Shown here piece by piece: positions 34,320-45,718 of a stretch of DNA of 64,000 nucleotides. A program made the position numbers and the translations under genes. The notes beneath the pieces were generated by a model. The model was not told where the DNA came from. It saw only the letters and a program-made list of their open reading frames with translations, and did no database searches. The stretch comes from Pestalotiopsis fici W106-1 (taxonomy: Eukaryota; Ascomycota; Sordariomycetes; Amphisphaeriales; Sporocadaceae). Position 1 is the stretch's first letter, and each line of letters opens with the position of its first letter. The DNA lies in assembly GCF_000516985.1 (NCBI RefSeq), contig NW_006917099.1, forward strand, positions 1,070,685-1,134,684, read 5' to 3'.

Positions 34320-37302
34320 TTAGAGTAGAATAGCTTTGCCGTTATAGTATTTATGGATTGAGATTGGTTTATATCAAAGAACATGCCCAGAAAAGCAGAT
34401 CCTAGGTGATGCATAGTTATGTTCCTGAGACGGCGATTGGAGTCGTTCTGGATATATAGCTGAATATATACACTGTTCTGGATATCATGTACGTCAGTGC
34501 CTGCCGGGAACGTTGGCTGCAAGGCGATTACTACGGGACGCACTTAAACCCAAGGTTCAGATCTTTCCTACTATCGTCGTCTACCTCTCCTAGTCCATCT
34601 GAGTAACGCAGCGCAGAGATCCAATGAAGTCGTCTCGAGTGCTGAATAATAATGATTCCAGCACCAGCGCTCTACAAGGCGGTTCGACTCATCGTCCTCT
34701 AGCCTCCAACGTTAGGCCCAGGTATAACGCCTTTGAAAATATCGTCTAGAGCTTTTCAATGACGGCGTCAACGGAATTGCATTGACGAGTTGCCGGCCCC
34801 GGGGGCAAGCAAAGTCTAGTTCGGGGAATATGCTCCATTGGGATCACGGAGATCTCCATGGTGTCAAAGTCAATCTTTTGACTGCTGCGTAGAACATGGA
34901 GAACGATGATGGAGACATGATTGAGTGATTGATGGATCTCGAGTCCACATCATGGCAACCCATCAAGGAAGTTGTTTGCGACGCGTGCCTGTGATCTGAT
35001 GAATCGAAAGAGCCTATCCAGTGTCCGGGACAAAATCTCGAAACATACAACACGCGCGAGGCTGCGTTGGAAACGACATCGTGGTAGTAGAAGAGGAGTT
35101 GGGCTCATGATAAATCAAACACATGAGTTCTTAGCGCCATGAAGTCATAGACTAGCATGCTCTCGACGCCTCCTGATGCCGTTTGCGCATTATCAAAGTA
35201 TAAGGTTTGGTGTCGTTGGATTGTGGTCCAACGCCAAATTACGGAGATCGTGTCAGCACTTTGCTTTGTTGTGTGCACATGTAAGTAGTTCCCGCTGTAC
35301 ATGAAATAGTCAAAGTCAATTCGGACAAATAAGCTCGGACAAAATAAATCCAGAAGATAGGACAATTATCGCGAATAGGAGAAAACCTCACTTCATATTC
35401 TTGGTCTTTACATGAATCTGATGCAGGCAGGTAAACCCAGTACGCCTGGTTCTACCACCTATCTCAAACGACTTTGTGCACATCACGTACACTCTTAACA
35501 CCAATGTTAATTGGACATTGGAAGGACGCACAACGCATTCGGAGAACAGCCCTCGGATATAATTTCCAGTAACGGAGCTCGATTGTTTCCGCCAGAAACC
35601 AAAGCAAATAAAACGCTGCCCAAGCTAAACGCCATCGCAAGCACATTGTTCCTGTCCGTGTCAACTCAACGTGGTCTTGGCAAAACTTCGTCGGTGCCCC
35701 GCGGTATATCCTACGTTTCGATGGCTTCCGTCGGTCCCATGGACCACTGACTGCGCGCAGAAACAAGCCTTTGCGGTTATCGTTCTTGGCATGCAACCTC
35801 TATTATATTGTTTGTGGGGGTCAGTCGGTACCATGAGCTGCCTGGTCCAGCAAGTGTGGACAAGAATTGGCTTGTTTCTGAGTCCCTTGATGGCCTTGGA
35901 CGGTTGCAGCCGAAAGTGATGGTGGCCAATATGGGGAGGAGATCTCATGATTCCATTGCTTTCCGCCTTGGCGTCGAGGGGGGACTCAGAGAAGAGGTAG
36001 GTATTCATGTCGTGATCTAGTCATGGACTAGGATGCCAACCCCCGTACCAGGTACTTTACAGAACGCGCCAAAGTGACTGCCGAGACTCGACCTGCCATC
36101 AGATCATCTGGTTTTTTTACTAGCAGAGCACTCTAATACCTCAATGTGCTTACCAATACAAAGTGAGTCACTTTGAAACAACCCTGTGTTGAATCGTGAC
36201 CCCAAAAACTCAATAATTAGATCTTCATCTTGGCCGTACATGGGCAAGTGTCTTGGCCACACTGTACTCATACTTTTGGACTCCGGCCCGGCCCTTGAAC
36301 GGATGAGTTTGCGATATAATAGCACGAAAACGGAAATAAGAAAAGGATACCCAGGTCCAATACTCCAAGACTAAAAAAGTCAATGCAACGGGCTTATCTC
36401 TTACACGGCTCGGAGCAACCATACAATGGTGCATTCCATATCCGAGACCCTCCCCTCAATAGTTCCGGATCTCATCAATACGACTAATGCCGGGCGCGAG
36501 TGCTGCGGCTCTGTTTGGCCCAGCTTCCCCCACAGACGAAGAGTTGCCGTGGAACCGATGGCGCCTAGATGGTAGACAGAAATAGGCAAGGCGTCACGCA
36601 TGTTGACGATGGCGACAGACTGAATCCCGCAGATGACCGGTTCCCATTGTTACATCTGTGCTGCCTGTGCGGGATCTGTTCGCGGATGGGGGGCAAAAAA
36701 ACCAACAGTCGATGACCTCGTGTTGTGTGCTTTTTGCCAGGACCAGGGGGGAGGCTGTTTAAACAGGTAACATCCCAGCGGGCTTGGCAAGCAAGGGGTG
36801 GTGGATCTTCTTGTTGTTTATTCTGACAACCATTCGTTGCTCGAGCATAATCAAGTCCCGGCTGATTGGCTGCATCCGAATACCCTTTCCCAACCGTCCA
36901 GAAGGACCTGGAGACCACCCACGAAAAAACAAAAAGAGGTGATTGCCAAGTCCTGCGCCAAGAAGTGCCGAGATGGTTGCAACTACCGCAATTAATGCAC
37001 AAGTAGCCTGCGGTGCCCATGGTGCTGTGCCATCGGCCAAGAGATTCGGTCTTGTCGCCTACCTCTTTGGGTATGCTTCTCAAGATAGCGTGATATGATG
37101 CATCTTCTGGAAGTTCTGTGCTATCAATTCGAATTGGCAGTCAGATCAAAGCTGGGCGCGTATAAGAATGAGCAGAGGTGACAAGATGTCCCGAGAGAAA
37201 GTGGCTGGATGTGTGTGTGTTGAGGTTGTCCTGGTCGTCGATCATATCAAGCCACATTTCTTGGGTGTTATCCGCACAGCGAAGAGCCAAAGTAGTTTCA
37301 AC
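34320..37302. other. 3-kb divergent intergenic region, no supported gene
   Basis: It lies between aquaporin and the LVIVD-like gene. Frames such as 36565-37083 (-) and 35464-35796 (-) overlap others on both strands and carry no domains. It presumably holds both promoters. Confidence 0.5.
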
Positions 37303-38855
37303 ATGAAGTCCTTTATCGCGGCATCCGTTGCCTTGCTGGCGGGATCTCAGGTGGCTGTTGCCAAGGAGATTGCCAACCCTGCCAGGCAATGGGAGTATGA
37401 CAGTGGTCTTGTTCATGAGACCATCATGAGCACCAAGCATGTACGTGTTAAAACTTCTTCTGCTTATACAACCAGAGTATGCTGACTCCTATAGGCTGCT
37501 TGGGACGCCAAGAGAAAGGCTGGTGCTTTCGACTCTAGACAATACAAGAGCTACAGCGCAGAAGCCGGTCCCGTTGCCTGCACCGATGGCATTGCCGCAG
37601 TCATTCCCGGCGATGCCAACAACACTTTCAAGTGTAACAACGTAAGTAACAACCATCCTATACTCACTGCCACAAGCTGGGTACTCACAATCAACAGATT
37701 GACTTTTACGACTTCCAAAGCCACTTTGACCTCGGCAGCGTGGTGGGAGAGGGCGCCGGCAGCTGGGGGTGGACCAGCGACGAGGGCCGCGAGTTTGTAG
37801 CCATTGCGCAGAGCGACGGCGCCGCCTTTGCCGAGATTAGCAGCGCGGGCAAGCTCGTCTACCTGGGCCGGCTGCCGCAGTACACGACGGCCGACCCCTC
37901 GCTGTGGCGCGAGATCAAGGGGTACAAGAACTACATCGTCATTGGCAGCGAGGCCTACGACCACGGCGTGCAAATCTTTGACATGTCGCTGCTGCTCGAC
38001 GTGGACCCGGCCGCGCCCAAGACGTTTAGCAACGAGGACGACCTGACGGGCTGGTTCGGCGACCTGCCCGTCGGCCGCTCCCATAATGTCGTCGTCAATG
38101 AGGAGAAGAACTATGCCGTGGCCGTCGGTGCGCAGCCGCGCAACAGCAGCTGCGCCTCGGGCCTCATCTTTATTGACCTGACGGACCCCAGCGCCCCGTA
38201 CTCGCCAGGCTGCGCAAGCGGCGACGGCTACGTGCACGACGCCCAGTGTCTCGTGTACCGCGGCCCCGACGAGCAGTACAGCGAGCGCGACATTTGTTAC
38301 GGCTACAATGAGGACACGCTGACCATTTTCGACGTGACTGACAAGAACGCCACCAACATCATTTCGCGCACCACGTACGAGGGCGCCTCGTACACGCACC
38401 AGGGCTGGGTGCTAGACACGCAGTGGCAGCAGTACCTGGTACTCGACGACGAGTACGACGAGTACGACTCGACCGGCGAGGGTGCCGCTGGATTCCCAGT
38501 CACCTACTTTTGGGACATTAGCTCGCTCGAGGCTCCCAAGCTGTCGGGCATCTACCGCAGCGACACCCGTGGCATCGACCACAACCAGTTTATCAACGGC
38601 GGCTTTGCCTACCAGAGCAACTATGGCACCGGTCTCCGCGTCCTCGACATCTCGTCCATCCCCGAGGACCCCACCGGCGGTAGCGTCAAGGAGGTGGCCT
38701 TTTTCGACATTTTCCCCGAGGACGACGAGGCCGAGGATGGTGGTATCATTGAGTTTGAAGGAACTTGGTCTCACTACCCCTTCTTCAAGAGTGGATTCAT
38801 CCTGGTCAACACGATTGAGAGGGGTGCATTCGTTGTCAAGCGGACAGACATTTAG
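37303..38855 (+). CDS. Secreted LVIVD/choice-of-anchor-B-like repeat protein
   Basis: Three exons (37303-37440, 37495-37641, 37698-38855) give 480 residues. The signal peptide is MKSFIAASVALLAGSQVAVA. The body is a beta-propeller of LVIVD-type repeats: YLGRLPQ..., VIGSEAYDHGVQIFDMS, SHNVVVNEEKNYAVAVG, GLIFIDLTDPSAP, CYGYNEDTLTIFDVTDK, YTHQGWVLDTQWQQYLVLDDE, TYFWDISSLEAPKL, GLRVLDISSIPEDP. Bacterial choice-of-anchor-B proteins share this arrangement. The HNVVVNEE, HDAQC and HQGWV histidines are regularly placed and may bind metal (inference). Fungal homologues are often called regulatory P domain-containing proteins without functional proof. The sequence is Asp-rich with several NxT/S sites, fitting an extracellular protein. 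It is convergent with the FAD oxidoreductase, 186 bp away. Confidence 0.85.
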
Positions 38856-39041
38856 AAATCGTAAAGTGGGTTGGTCTGAAGATATTACAATATCCAAGTC
38901 GGTCACGAAATATACAAGGTGACTATATATGTGCATCAGCGGAAAATCGCGGGTATCTATGGTCGTGAAAATCTTGAAACCTCTCCCCCCTCTCTCATAA
39001 CTTCACCTGATTTGATGGAGACTTTTGTCCAGAAAGAAACT

Positions 39042-40520
39042 TCAGTGCCACTGCGTTGGTCCCTTGGCAAGCAGATAGTCCCCGCCCCTCCATGCCTTGT
39101 AGACTCCGTACAAGCCCTGCAGTGGCCGAACGCCCCGGAACGGCTTCTGCGGGTTCTCGGCCGAGTTGACTTTGACTTTGTCGTAGACGCTAGGCAGATA
39201 GGCCGCCGAGTAGCGCCGCCGCAGGTCGTCATACGATTCCCGGTCATATGCTGCCCAGAACTCTTCCTCGGTATAGTAGGCATGCGCGTACAACCACTTT
39301 TTCCCACCGAGCTCCTGGACCTTTTTCTCGAGATCCCGATTCTGGCGCAGAAACACGTCGTGCTTGGTAGATCCCGGCCGCCAGATGCCAAAGTTGAGGA
39401 GATGTTCCGGCGTTTCGGGGTTCGAGAAGCCGGCGTGGAGGCCGTGCCCCGAGTCAGGGTCGTCTCGCCTGACCCGGAGCGGGCAGAGCCATATCGGATA
39501 AGTCTTGAGGTTCGTGTCTAGCCACTCCTGAAACTCGCCGACTTTATCATATGGTACACCGACGTCTTGGACGATGTAGTCGTCTGCAAGTTGAGACTTG
39601 TGCAGAGCTGCGTACATGACCTTGGCCCTCATGTAGCGATCGAGCACCGACCGCGTTACACGATTGAAGGGCGTGAAGAAGTACCTGAATGCGTACCTGG
39701 CGACCCAGAATCCGCCACGGTCATATCTAAACAGGTAGTCGGTAAGCAAAATATAGTCCGTGACTCTGTCCCGGGCCTTCTTGGTCCGCTTATCTACGTG
39801 CAGGTAGAACCAGGGATCTTTTTTTCTTGTGAAATGCAGTGCTTTGGCTGAACTTGGTACCTCGTTCACGAGACGCCCCGTGCAGACAATGGCGCGCTTT
39901 GGAGAGAAAACAATACCATCTAGATAGTCCACGGATGAGTCTTGAGCCTGGTCCTGCATTGTCGCAGAAGCAGCAGCAATAGATGCAAATGTCTGGTATG
40001 TCAACTCGACATATTGACGCGCGTCTCGAAGCTGGACCTCCAACAAGGTGACAACTCCAAGCGTCCCAAACCCAGAGGCCGCGCCCCAGAACAAGTCGGG
40101 CTTGGCTGACTTGGACGCATGCTCAATCTCTCCGTTGGGCAAAACGATCTCGATCGAGTTGATGGTCGAGTCAAACGGACCATGGCGGAATGAGCTGCTC
40201 TCACCAGAGCTCCCCGAGAAGCCGCCACCGACGGTAATGTTTGGAAACTCCATGACAACCAAGGGTACGAGGCCGGACTTGAGGGTCGCCTCAACGAGCA
40301 TATTCATGGGAACATTTGGTTCTACCAGTGCAATCTTGCGCCCGGGGTCGACTTGCAGCACATTGTTGAGCTGACTGGTATCAACGGTATTGTCGGCCCG
40401 GCGGGCAGAGGCGCGAGTGCTGTTGGTTGATCCATGGTAGACACGAAAGGGCCTTTGTGTAGCATGAAAGAGGCGGATGCTCTTGGCTACAGTCTCAACG
40501 GCGGCTTCGTGGGTTTCCAT
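39042..40520 (-). CDS. FAD-dependent oxidoreductase of the DWF1/DHCR24 (delta-24 sterol reductase) type
   Basis: Single exon, 492 residues. An FAD-binding PCMH domain occupies the first ~200 residues, with VYHGSTNSTRAS, KIALVEPNVPMNMLVEATL, VGGGFSGSSGESSSFRHGPF and an ASGFGTLGVVT segment. The second half matches DIMINUTO/DHCR24: YPIWLCPLRV near 370, GKKWLYAHAYYTEEEFW near 430, and LRRRYSAAYLPSVYDKV. Animal and plant relatives reduce the C24 double bond of sterols. Ascomycetes make ergosterol without that step, so the substrate here is probably different (inference). No N-terminal membrane anchor of the DHCR24 kind is seen; an unannotated upstream exon could supply one. Convergent with the LVIVD-like gene. 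Confidence 0.85.
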   Translation of the reverse strand: METHEAAVETVAKSIRLFHATQRPFRVYHGSTNSTRASARRADNTVDTSQLNNVLQVDPGRKIALVEPNVPMNMLVEATLKSGLVPLVVMEFPNITVGGGFSGSSGESSSFRHGPFDSTINSIEIVLPNGEIEHASKSAKPDLFWGAASGFGTLGVVTLLEVQLRDARQYVELTYQTFASIAAASATMQDQAQDSSVDYLDGIVFSPKRAIVCTGRLVNEVPSSAKALHFTRKKDPWFYLHVDKRTKKARDRVTDYILLTDYLFRYDRGGFWVARYAFRYFFTPFNRVTRSVLDRYMRAKVMYAALHKSQLADDYIVQDVGVPYDKVGEFQEWLDTNLKTYPIWLCPLRVRRDDPDSGHGLHAGFSNPETPEHLLNFGIWRPGSTKHDVFLRQNRDLEKKVQELGGKKWLYAHAYYTEEEFWAAYDRESYDDLRRRYSAAYLPSVYDKVKVNSAENPQKPFRGVRPLQGLYGVYKAWRGGDYLLAKGPTQWH

Positions 40521-41274
40521 CAGCTCTGCTTTTATCGAGTCCCGTTCGCCCCGGAAAGGGGGACAACAAGAAAAAGCAACCTAGAAATGCAGCCGAAGCT
40601 GACAACCGATCGGCAGACGGAAGGGACGGAAGCGCCGCTGTCAGCCAATGTTGGAGTGAGACCAATTAAGGGTGGGTTGTAATTCCAGCTGCGAAGAAGA
40701 AATAAAAAAGGAGCGATATGCAGCTAGATTTGCGTTGCTTTAGTTTTTAAAAATTAAAAAATTGGATTTTCTTTTTCGAGGGAAAAATCAATTCAAATGA
40801 TGATACAACAAGATAATGAAAGTAGATCAAAGGCCAAGGGAAATGACTTTCGAAATTACAGGAGGAAATCCTGGAAGCCCTGGAATGATGGACTGCTGGG
40901 CGAATGGGAAAGGGAGGGCTGTCAGTGCCTACTCCGAATCTTGCAGCGAGAGATGCACAGCATTTTAATGCCCGAGACGTGCCTCTACATCAGCGAGCAT
41001 TAGTGGGGAAGAAAAAAATGGCCGCCTACATAGCTAGCGCGCGCGCTGAACTTGGCGCGTTCACGATGCTGGCAAGAGATCCAATGCGACTCATTTTAGC
41101 TTTCTGGTCTCACGTCCTCACGTGCTTTCGTGTGTGCATACCATTGTAGCCGTGAATTTTGGGAATCAATGTCATGATTCAGCAAACTAGTCCAGTAAGT
41201 TACTACTGTACAATTTGTCACGACAAGCAGAATCTGTATGCATTCTGTGCCCTCCACACCATGGCCTGCCTACA
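40521..41274. other. Intergenic region upstream of the FAD oxidoreductase
   Basis: 754 bp containing the oxidoreductase promoter and the 3' end of the mucin-like gene. AT-rich patch at 40740-40800; no gene recognised. Confidence 0.45.
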
Positions 41275-43244
41275 TTAGGCATACACTGCAGATAATGCGA
41301 GGCTAGTGCAGTTCCACGTGTCGACCACTACGTTTGGGCTACCATCGCTGGAAATATCCAGGCCCAGACCACAACTGACCCAGTGCGCCATGTCTCGTGC
41401 TTGGCAACTCAAGTCGTCCTCCGCGATGCCGCAGTCCAGTGCCCCGTAGCCGAGATCAGTGAGATTACCTAGTCTCTGCCCGTCCACTAGGTAGAGTGCG
41501 CTGCCCGTGAGCCCGTCCTTGGTCTCTACAATGGCAATGGTGGGCAGGCCGCTGGCGCCCACGTACCCGACTGCACATAAGTGACCAGAGCTCTCGACGC
41601 TAAATTGATCCGAGTGGTTGGCCGACGAACTGAACAGGATCTGATCTCCGCTGACCTTGGCGTACCATCCGTCCAAAACGCTGGAAGGCTGTGACACTCT
41701 TAACAGAAACGGGGGCGACGTCTCCCCGCACGTCGTGTCCAAGGTCGAGGTCGAAGTGGGCGTAGCCGCAGGAGTGCTGGTGTTACTGAACCGGACTGAC
41801 GTCGAGTTAAGGTAGGGTGCCGACGTTGCATTTGCATACGGCGGCGCTGTCGCATTCAACCATGAAGTCGTGGTTGCATTCAAGTACGGTGCCGAAATGG
41901 TCGTGTTGGGAAACGATGTGCTTGTTGCATTGAGAAATGGCGCCGTCGATGACGCATTCACAAAGTGAGCACTGGTTGCATTTATATTCAGGACGCCCGT
42001 CGTGTTTAGAAATGGTGCGGATGTTGCACTCAGTAACGCCGTCGACGACGTTGCGTTCAAGAATGGTGCACTCGTGGTATTGACGGCTACATTGACTGGA
42101 GTCGTTGGTGCTGTTCCATTGAGTATTCCTGAAGTCGTGGTATTGAGGAACAAGCCTGTTGATGTTGCATTGGCTGCCGAGACGGTACTCGTCATGTTGT
42201 GGCTGCTACTACTCGTCTGTCCAACCTCCAGTGCTGTTGTGCTGTTTGCAAAAGGAGCTGTGCTGCTAGAGTTTACCAAGCTGCTACTAGTAGAGTTTGC
42301 GAACAACGCTGATGTTGTTGAATTCGCAAAGCTACCTACTGTTGAGCCCGATGTCTGTGTTTCTCGCGACTCCGAGAGACCGCTCGACAGAGGACTGCTA
42401 CTATCAGAGACGGCCACTGTGCTCGTCGCAGTCGGATCAAGTCCTCCCAGGCCCGTAGAAGATGGGCTACTGGATATGTCTGATAGAAAGCTTGAGAGAT
42501 TGGAAACTGACGAGTTCGTAGGCAAGGTTGTGGAATTCGCAAAAGCTGCCCGCGTGGTATTAGTAAAGGCAGCAGTAGTGCTATTACTGATGGCCATATA
42601 AGTTTCAGTCGTCACAATGGTTGAGATCTTGGTCACTACAGCGGTTCTCTTTACGCTGACAATCTTGGTCGTCTTTGGCGTTGGTGCTGTGATGGTCGCA
42701 TGTTGTACGCCCAGGCAACTGCACGCGCTGGAATAGGCGGCGACAGACACACAACCTGATGCATAGCTTGGTGTCTTTTGCGCAGCCGTTGTAGTAGTTG
42801 TATGGTCGTGATGTGGCGGTACACGTCTGAGTAGAATGTCGAGAGCCTCACGCTGCTCCTCCCACCGTTTTGATGCAACTTTTGTGTTGGTAGTGACTGT
42901 AGTCGTTGCTGTTGTCACTGTAGTTTTTGTGGTAGTTGCCGTCGTGGTAGTCCCAATCGTCTGTGTAATGGTGCTATAGATTGCGATGAGCGAAATGCCT
43001 CTGAATTGTTTGTTAAAGCTGTTTACCTCGTCGATGGAGTAATTGTTGTTTTGAAAAGCTCGCTGCAATCAGACATCCGTATATGCGACGGTGCACTGCT
43101 CACCGCTGTGTCGCGGTTAGCCTATTCGCTATACTCAGCGCGTCATTGTCTCTTACCTCTCAGACACCGATCATTCGAACATGCCCTCGCGGCCGCCGCC
43201 CCGGACACTGCCACCACCAACGCTACCAGTCCTGAGAGACGCAT
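41275..43244 (-). CDS. Mucin-like, heavily N-glycosylated secreted or cell-wall protein
   Basis: Three exons: 43244-43157, 43105-43027 and 42973-41275, giving 621 residues. The large exon is open further upstream, but its first codons are intron. The two small exons add a signal peptide (MRLSGLVALVVAVSGAAAA) and a Cys pair (ACSNDRCLR), then DCSELFKTTITPST, which joins in frame to STITQTIGTTTT. This start is typical of fungal extracellular proteins. Residues ~70-160 are Thr-rich. About 210-480 are degenerate repeats of (A/S)(P/A)(F/Y)(L/A)N(A/S/T)T(S/T), so nearly every unit carries an NxT/S sequon. The C-terminal ~150 residues (from CGETSPPFLLRV) form a Cys-containing folded domain with DGWYAKV and VVVDTWNCTSL. 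There is no GPI signal at the end. Probably a wall or matrix adhesin-like glycoprotein; function is not known. Confidence 0.8.
41780..42600 (-). repeat. Degenerate coding repeats encoding N-glycosylation sequons
   Basis: Read on the minus strand, this segment encodes dozens of short, imperfect repeats of the pattern APFLNATS / FANSTT, about 8-14 residues each. Units have diverged but keep the Asn-x-Thr/Ser site. The array lies entirely inside the mucin-like gene. Confidence 0.75.
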
Positions 43245-45718
43245 TGCGATGAATGCAGTAAAGGTCTAACAATCCCCATCACGTAGACGAATGTGCAAGA
43301 ATATGTTGCTGTTTGAAATCTGCCCGCCATCGGCACATCTAAGCGAGCATGGGGTCGGCGACCCATGGCACGCAAACACACGCCCCTCTTCTCCAAAGTG
43401 GCCATGGCATTGTTGAAATCAAGAAAAATCTTGAAATTCCAGACTGCGACATGGGGCTCGTTCTGGGACGATTTAAATTGACCTGTCATGCGTTGGGACC
43501 TGCGTCGATGGACGTTTGATCCAATCGTGATCCTGGCCCCATACCAGGGGGGGCTGGTCGATATAGGCCAAGCTTTTTCAATAAGAGGGCACATGGGTCT
43601 GTTCAGCCTGCTTTGGGATGAATCTCATCGCGTAAAGTCTCAAAATGGAGTCTGCAAATGTTCAAATCGGTATTGTACGATTTCATGGAGCTTTACTTTT
43701 ACATCCGTAGAAAATGACAGGGACGCATCCAAGAATTCTCAAGCTCGATCGCGATAATTGCCAGCGTGCACGCATAATAGCCTCTTCAATCAACACTCGC
43801 AAGAAAGACGTTTCTATTATTGGCTGCAAGTTCGTCTGGAACATCTTAGAAATCTAAATATAGCTTATCATGGCTCACAAAAGATATTACTCTCTCGTGT
43901 ATTGGTTGATCATAAAGAGGCTGAACTTCTTGATCACATCTTATTATAAAATTCGCCTTGATAAGAATAAATAAGATTACTTATTGATGAACTCGTCAGC
44001 TTTTCTACAAGGCCCAAGCATGTAAATATTGTTCGAAACCTACAAAGCTACTCGTTTTATTATTGTACCGCATCGCAAGAACTTTTCAATGGCTTCGGTC
44101 TTTGTGATTATTCTATATCGACACACCCAGAGCAGACAATTGCAGGGCTTGCAAGCAGGGCTTAATTGGGCAGAAGCAGCGCACATGGAACTCTAATTTA
44201 TCTATATGTGCTAGGTTAGTTGTTGCACTATTCCTATCCGCAAGCATGTTGCTACAAAAGCAGAACGTATAGTGCTCTGCTCAGAGAAAAATGAGAAAGG
44301 ATATCCATATTTTCACGTATCGGACGTATGGTAAACGGATAAGCAAAAGCATTGTTGTATCACAGCTGGTCAAGAAGATCCAATTGACCGTGTGAACGTC
44401 CTAGTCCAGTCGGAACATGATTCCATGGGAAGTAAGCTTTCTGATGGGTCATTCTTGAGTAAGCGTGGCACTTGGACTGCATTGTGTCGTTAATATTTGT
44501 GAGTGAACATGATTTATTTACAGTAGGATCTGTGACTCGATTTTTGGGTACACTGTCTAGTATCAAATCGTCCAAGGCTAAACATGAATAGATATTTTTT
44601 CTCTCAAGCAAGTAGAAAACCTCATGTCTCGCCACTTGCCTCAATCTGTCTGCCACACGAGACCATACTAGTCTCTACTCAGGGTAAAGAGGCAACCCAG
44701 TCCTGACCTCTATGAAGAGAAAAACTTAAAGCTCATCAGTTTCACACTTTTTCACAGCAAAACTTGTGCTGCCTGCGTATTATCATGCTAGCCCATGTGC
44801 GAGCCATGTAGCCCGCCCGGTAAGCCGGATCATCCGCAGAACGCCCCGGGGGATAGTCTGTAAGTCTAGGTCAGTACCAAGTGGGCAAGATTACCTTAAT
44901 GTAGCTCGCGCCATGCATCGTTGGAGGACAAAAGCACACGCAACCACCCGAAGCTGTCAATATGTGTATATGCGTGCGTGTGTCGCACGTCAGATCCGCA
45001 AGCCACTAGATCAAAATTTACATACTGTAAATAGTTTCTTGTGGGTACTAGTAAGCATATATTGGATCTAATAAAAATGGCTCGACTTTTGCTCGTATGT
45101 GATCCATCTCAAAGGAAGCAGCTTGACTCGAGTCACACTAGGCAACATGACGCATAACAAAATATATTGTAGCGGAATAGAATTGAGGGGATAATTCGCC
45201 TCTCTTCAAGAATTTCACAAACAATATGACTCGTTTACTACTGTGGACATGTGTGAAGATGCAGTCAAGAGGTAGGCGCATGGATACGTCTAAAGCGGGT
45301 GCAATGCATCAGTCAATGTACGAAGGCAGCATCACCTAGCCCACCGGCTGACCAAACTCTAAAATTTTGAAAAACAAACAATAATGGCAGCATTGCTGAA
45401 TATACGCGGCAAGATAATCACGGTATGTGCAGATTACTGATACGGGCTGCAGAGACATACACATGCGTCGCGTCACTCAAACAAGTCTTCTTCCAAGTGG
45501 GTTGACAATCACTTGGCATCTCGATTGGTTCTGCCAGAGCAAGACATGATTGCTTAATGTCTTGGATTGCCCATCTATCTATAAATAAAGATCTTATTTC
45601 CGTTTTTCAAGTAGTGCTATAGAAAACTTTCGCTGAAACACACAGGGTATCAGTATATATTATTTTTGAAGCAAGCTCCATCCGCATGGAATTGCGTCTT
45701 TCATGTCTGGTGAACAGT
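43245..45718. other. 2.5-kb AT-rich intergenic region, no supported gene
   Basis: It holds the mucin-like gene's promoter on its left and the 3' end of the CorA-like gene on its right. About 43.8-44.7 kb is distinctly AT-rich, as in degraded repeats, but no terminal repeat or protein remnant was recognised. Confidence 0.5.

Noticed and set aside
36565..37083. 172-codon minus-strand frame as a gene
   Set aside because: Overlaps other frames on both strands and has no domain, signal peptide or credible splice partners.
37551..38399. Minus-strand frame of 282 codons opposite the LVIVD-like gene
   Set aside because: Low-complexity Val/Ala/Arg composition typical of an antisense frame in GC-rich coding DNA.
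41780..42600. CRISPR-like or non-coding satellite array
   Set aside because: The repeats are degenerate, keep the reading frame and encode glycosylation sites within a gene; the genome is eukaryotic.
43800..44700. Degraded transposon in the AT-rich gap
   Set aside because: No terminal repeats, target-site duplication or protein remnant could be recognised by eye; AT-richness alone is not enough.
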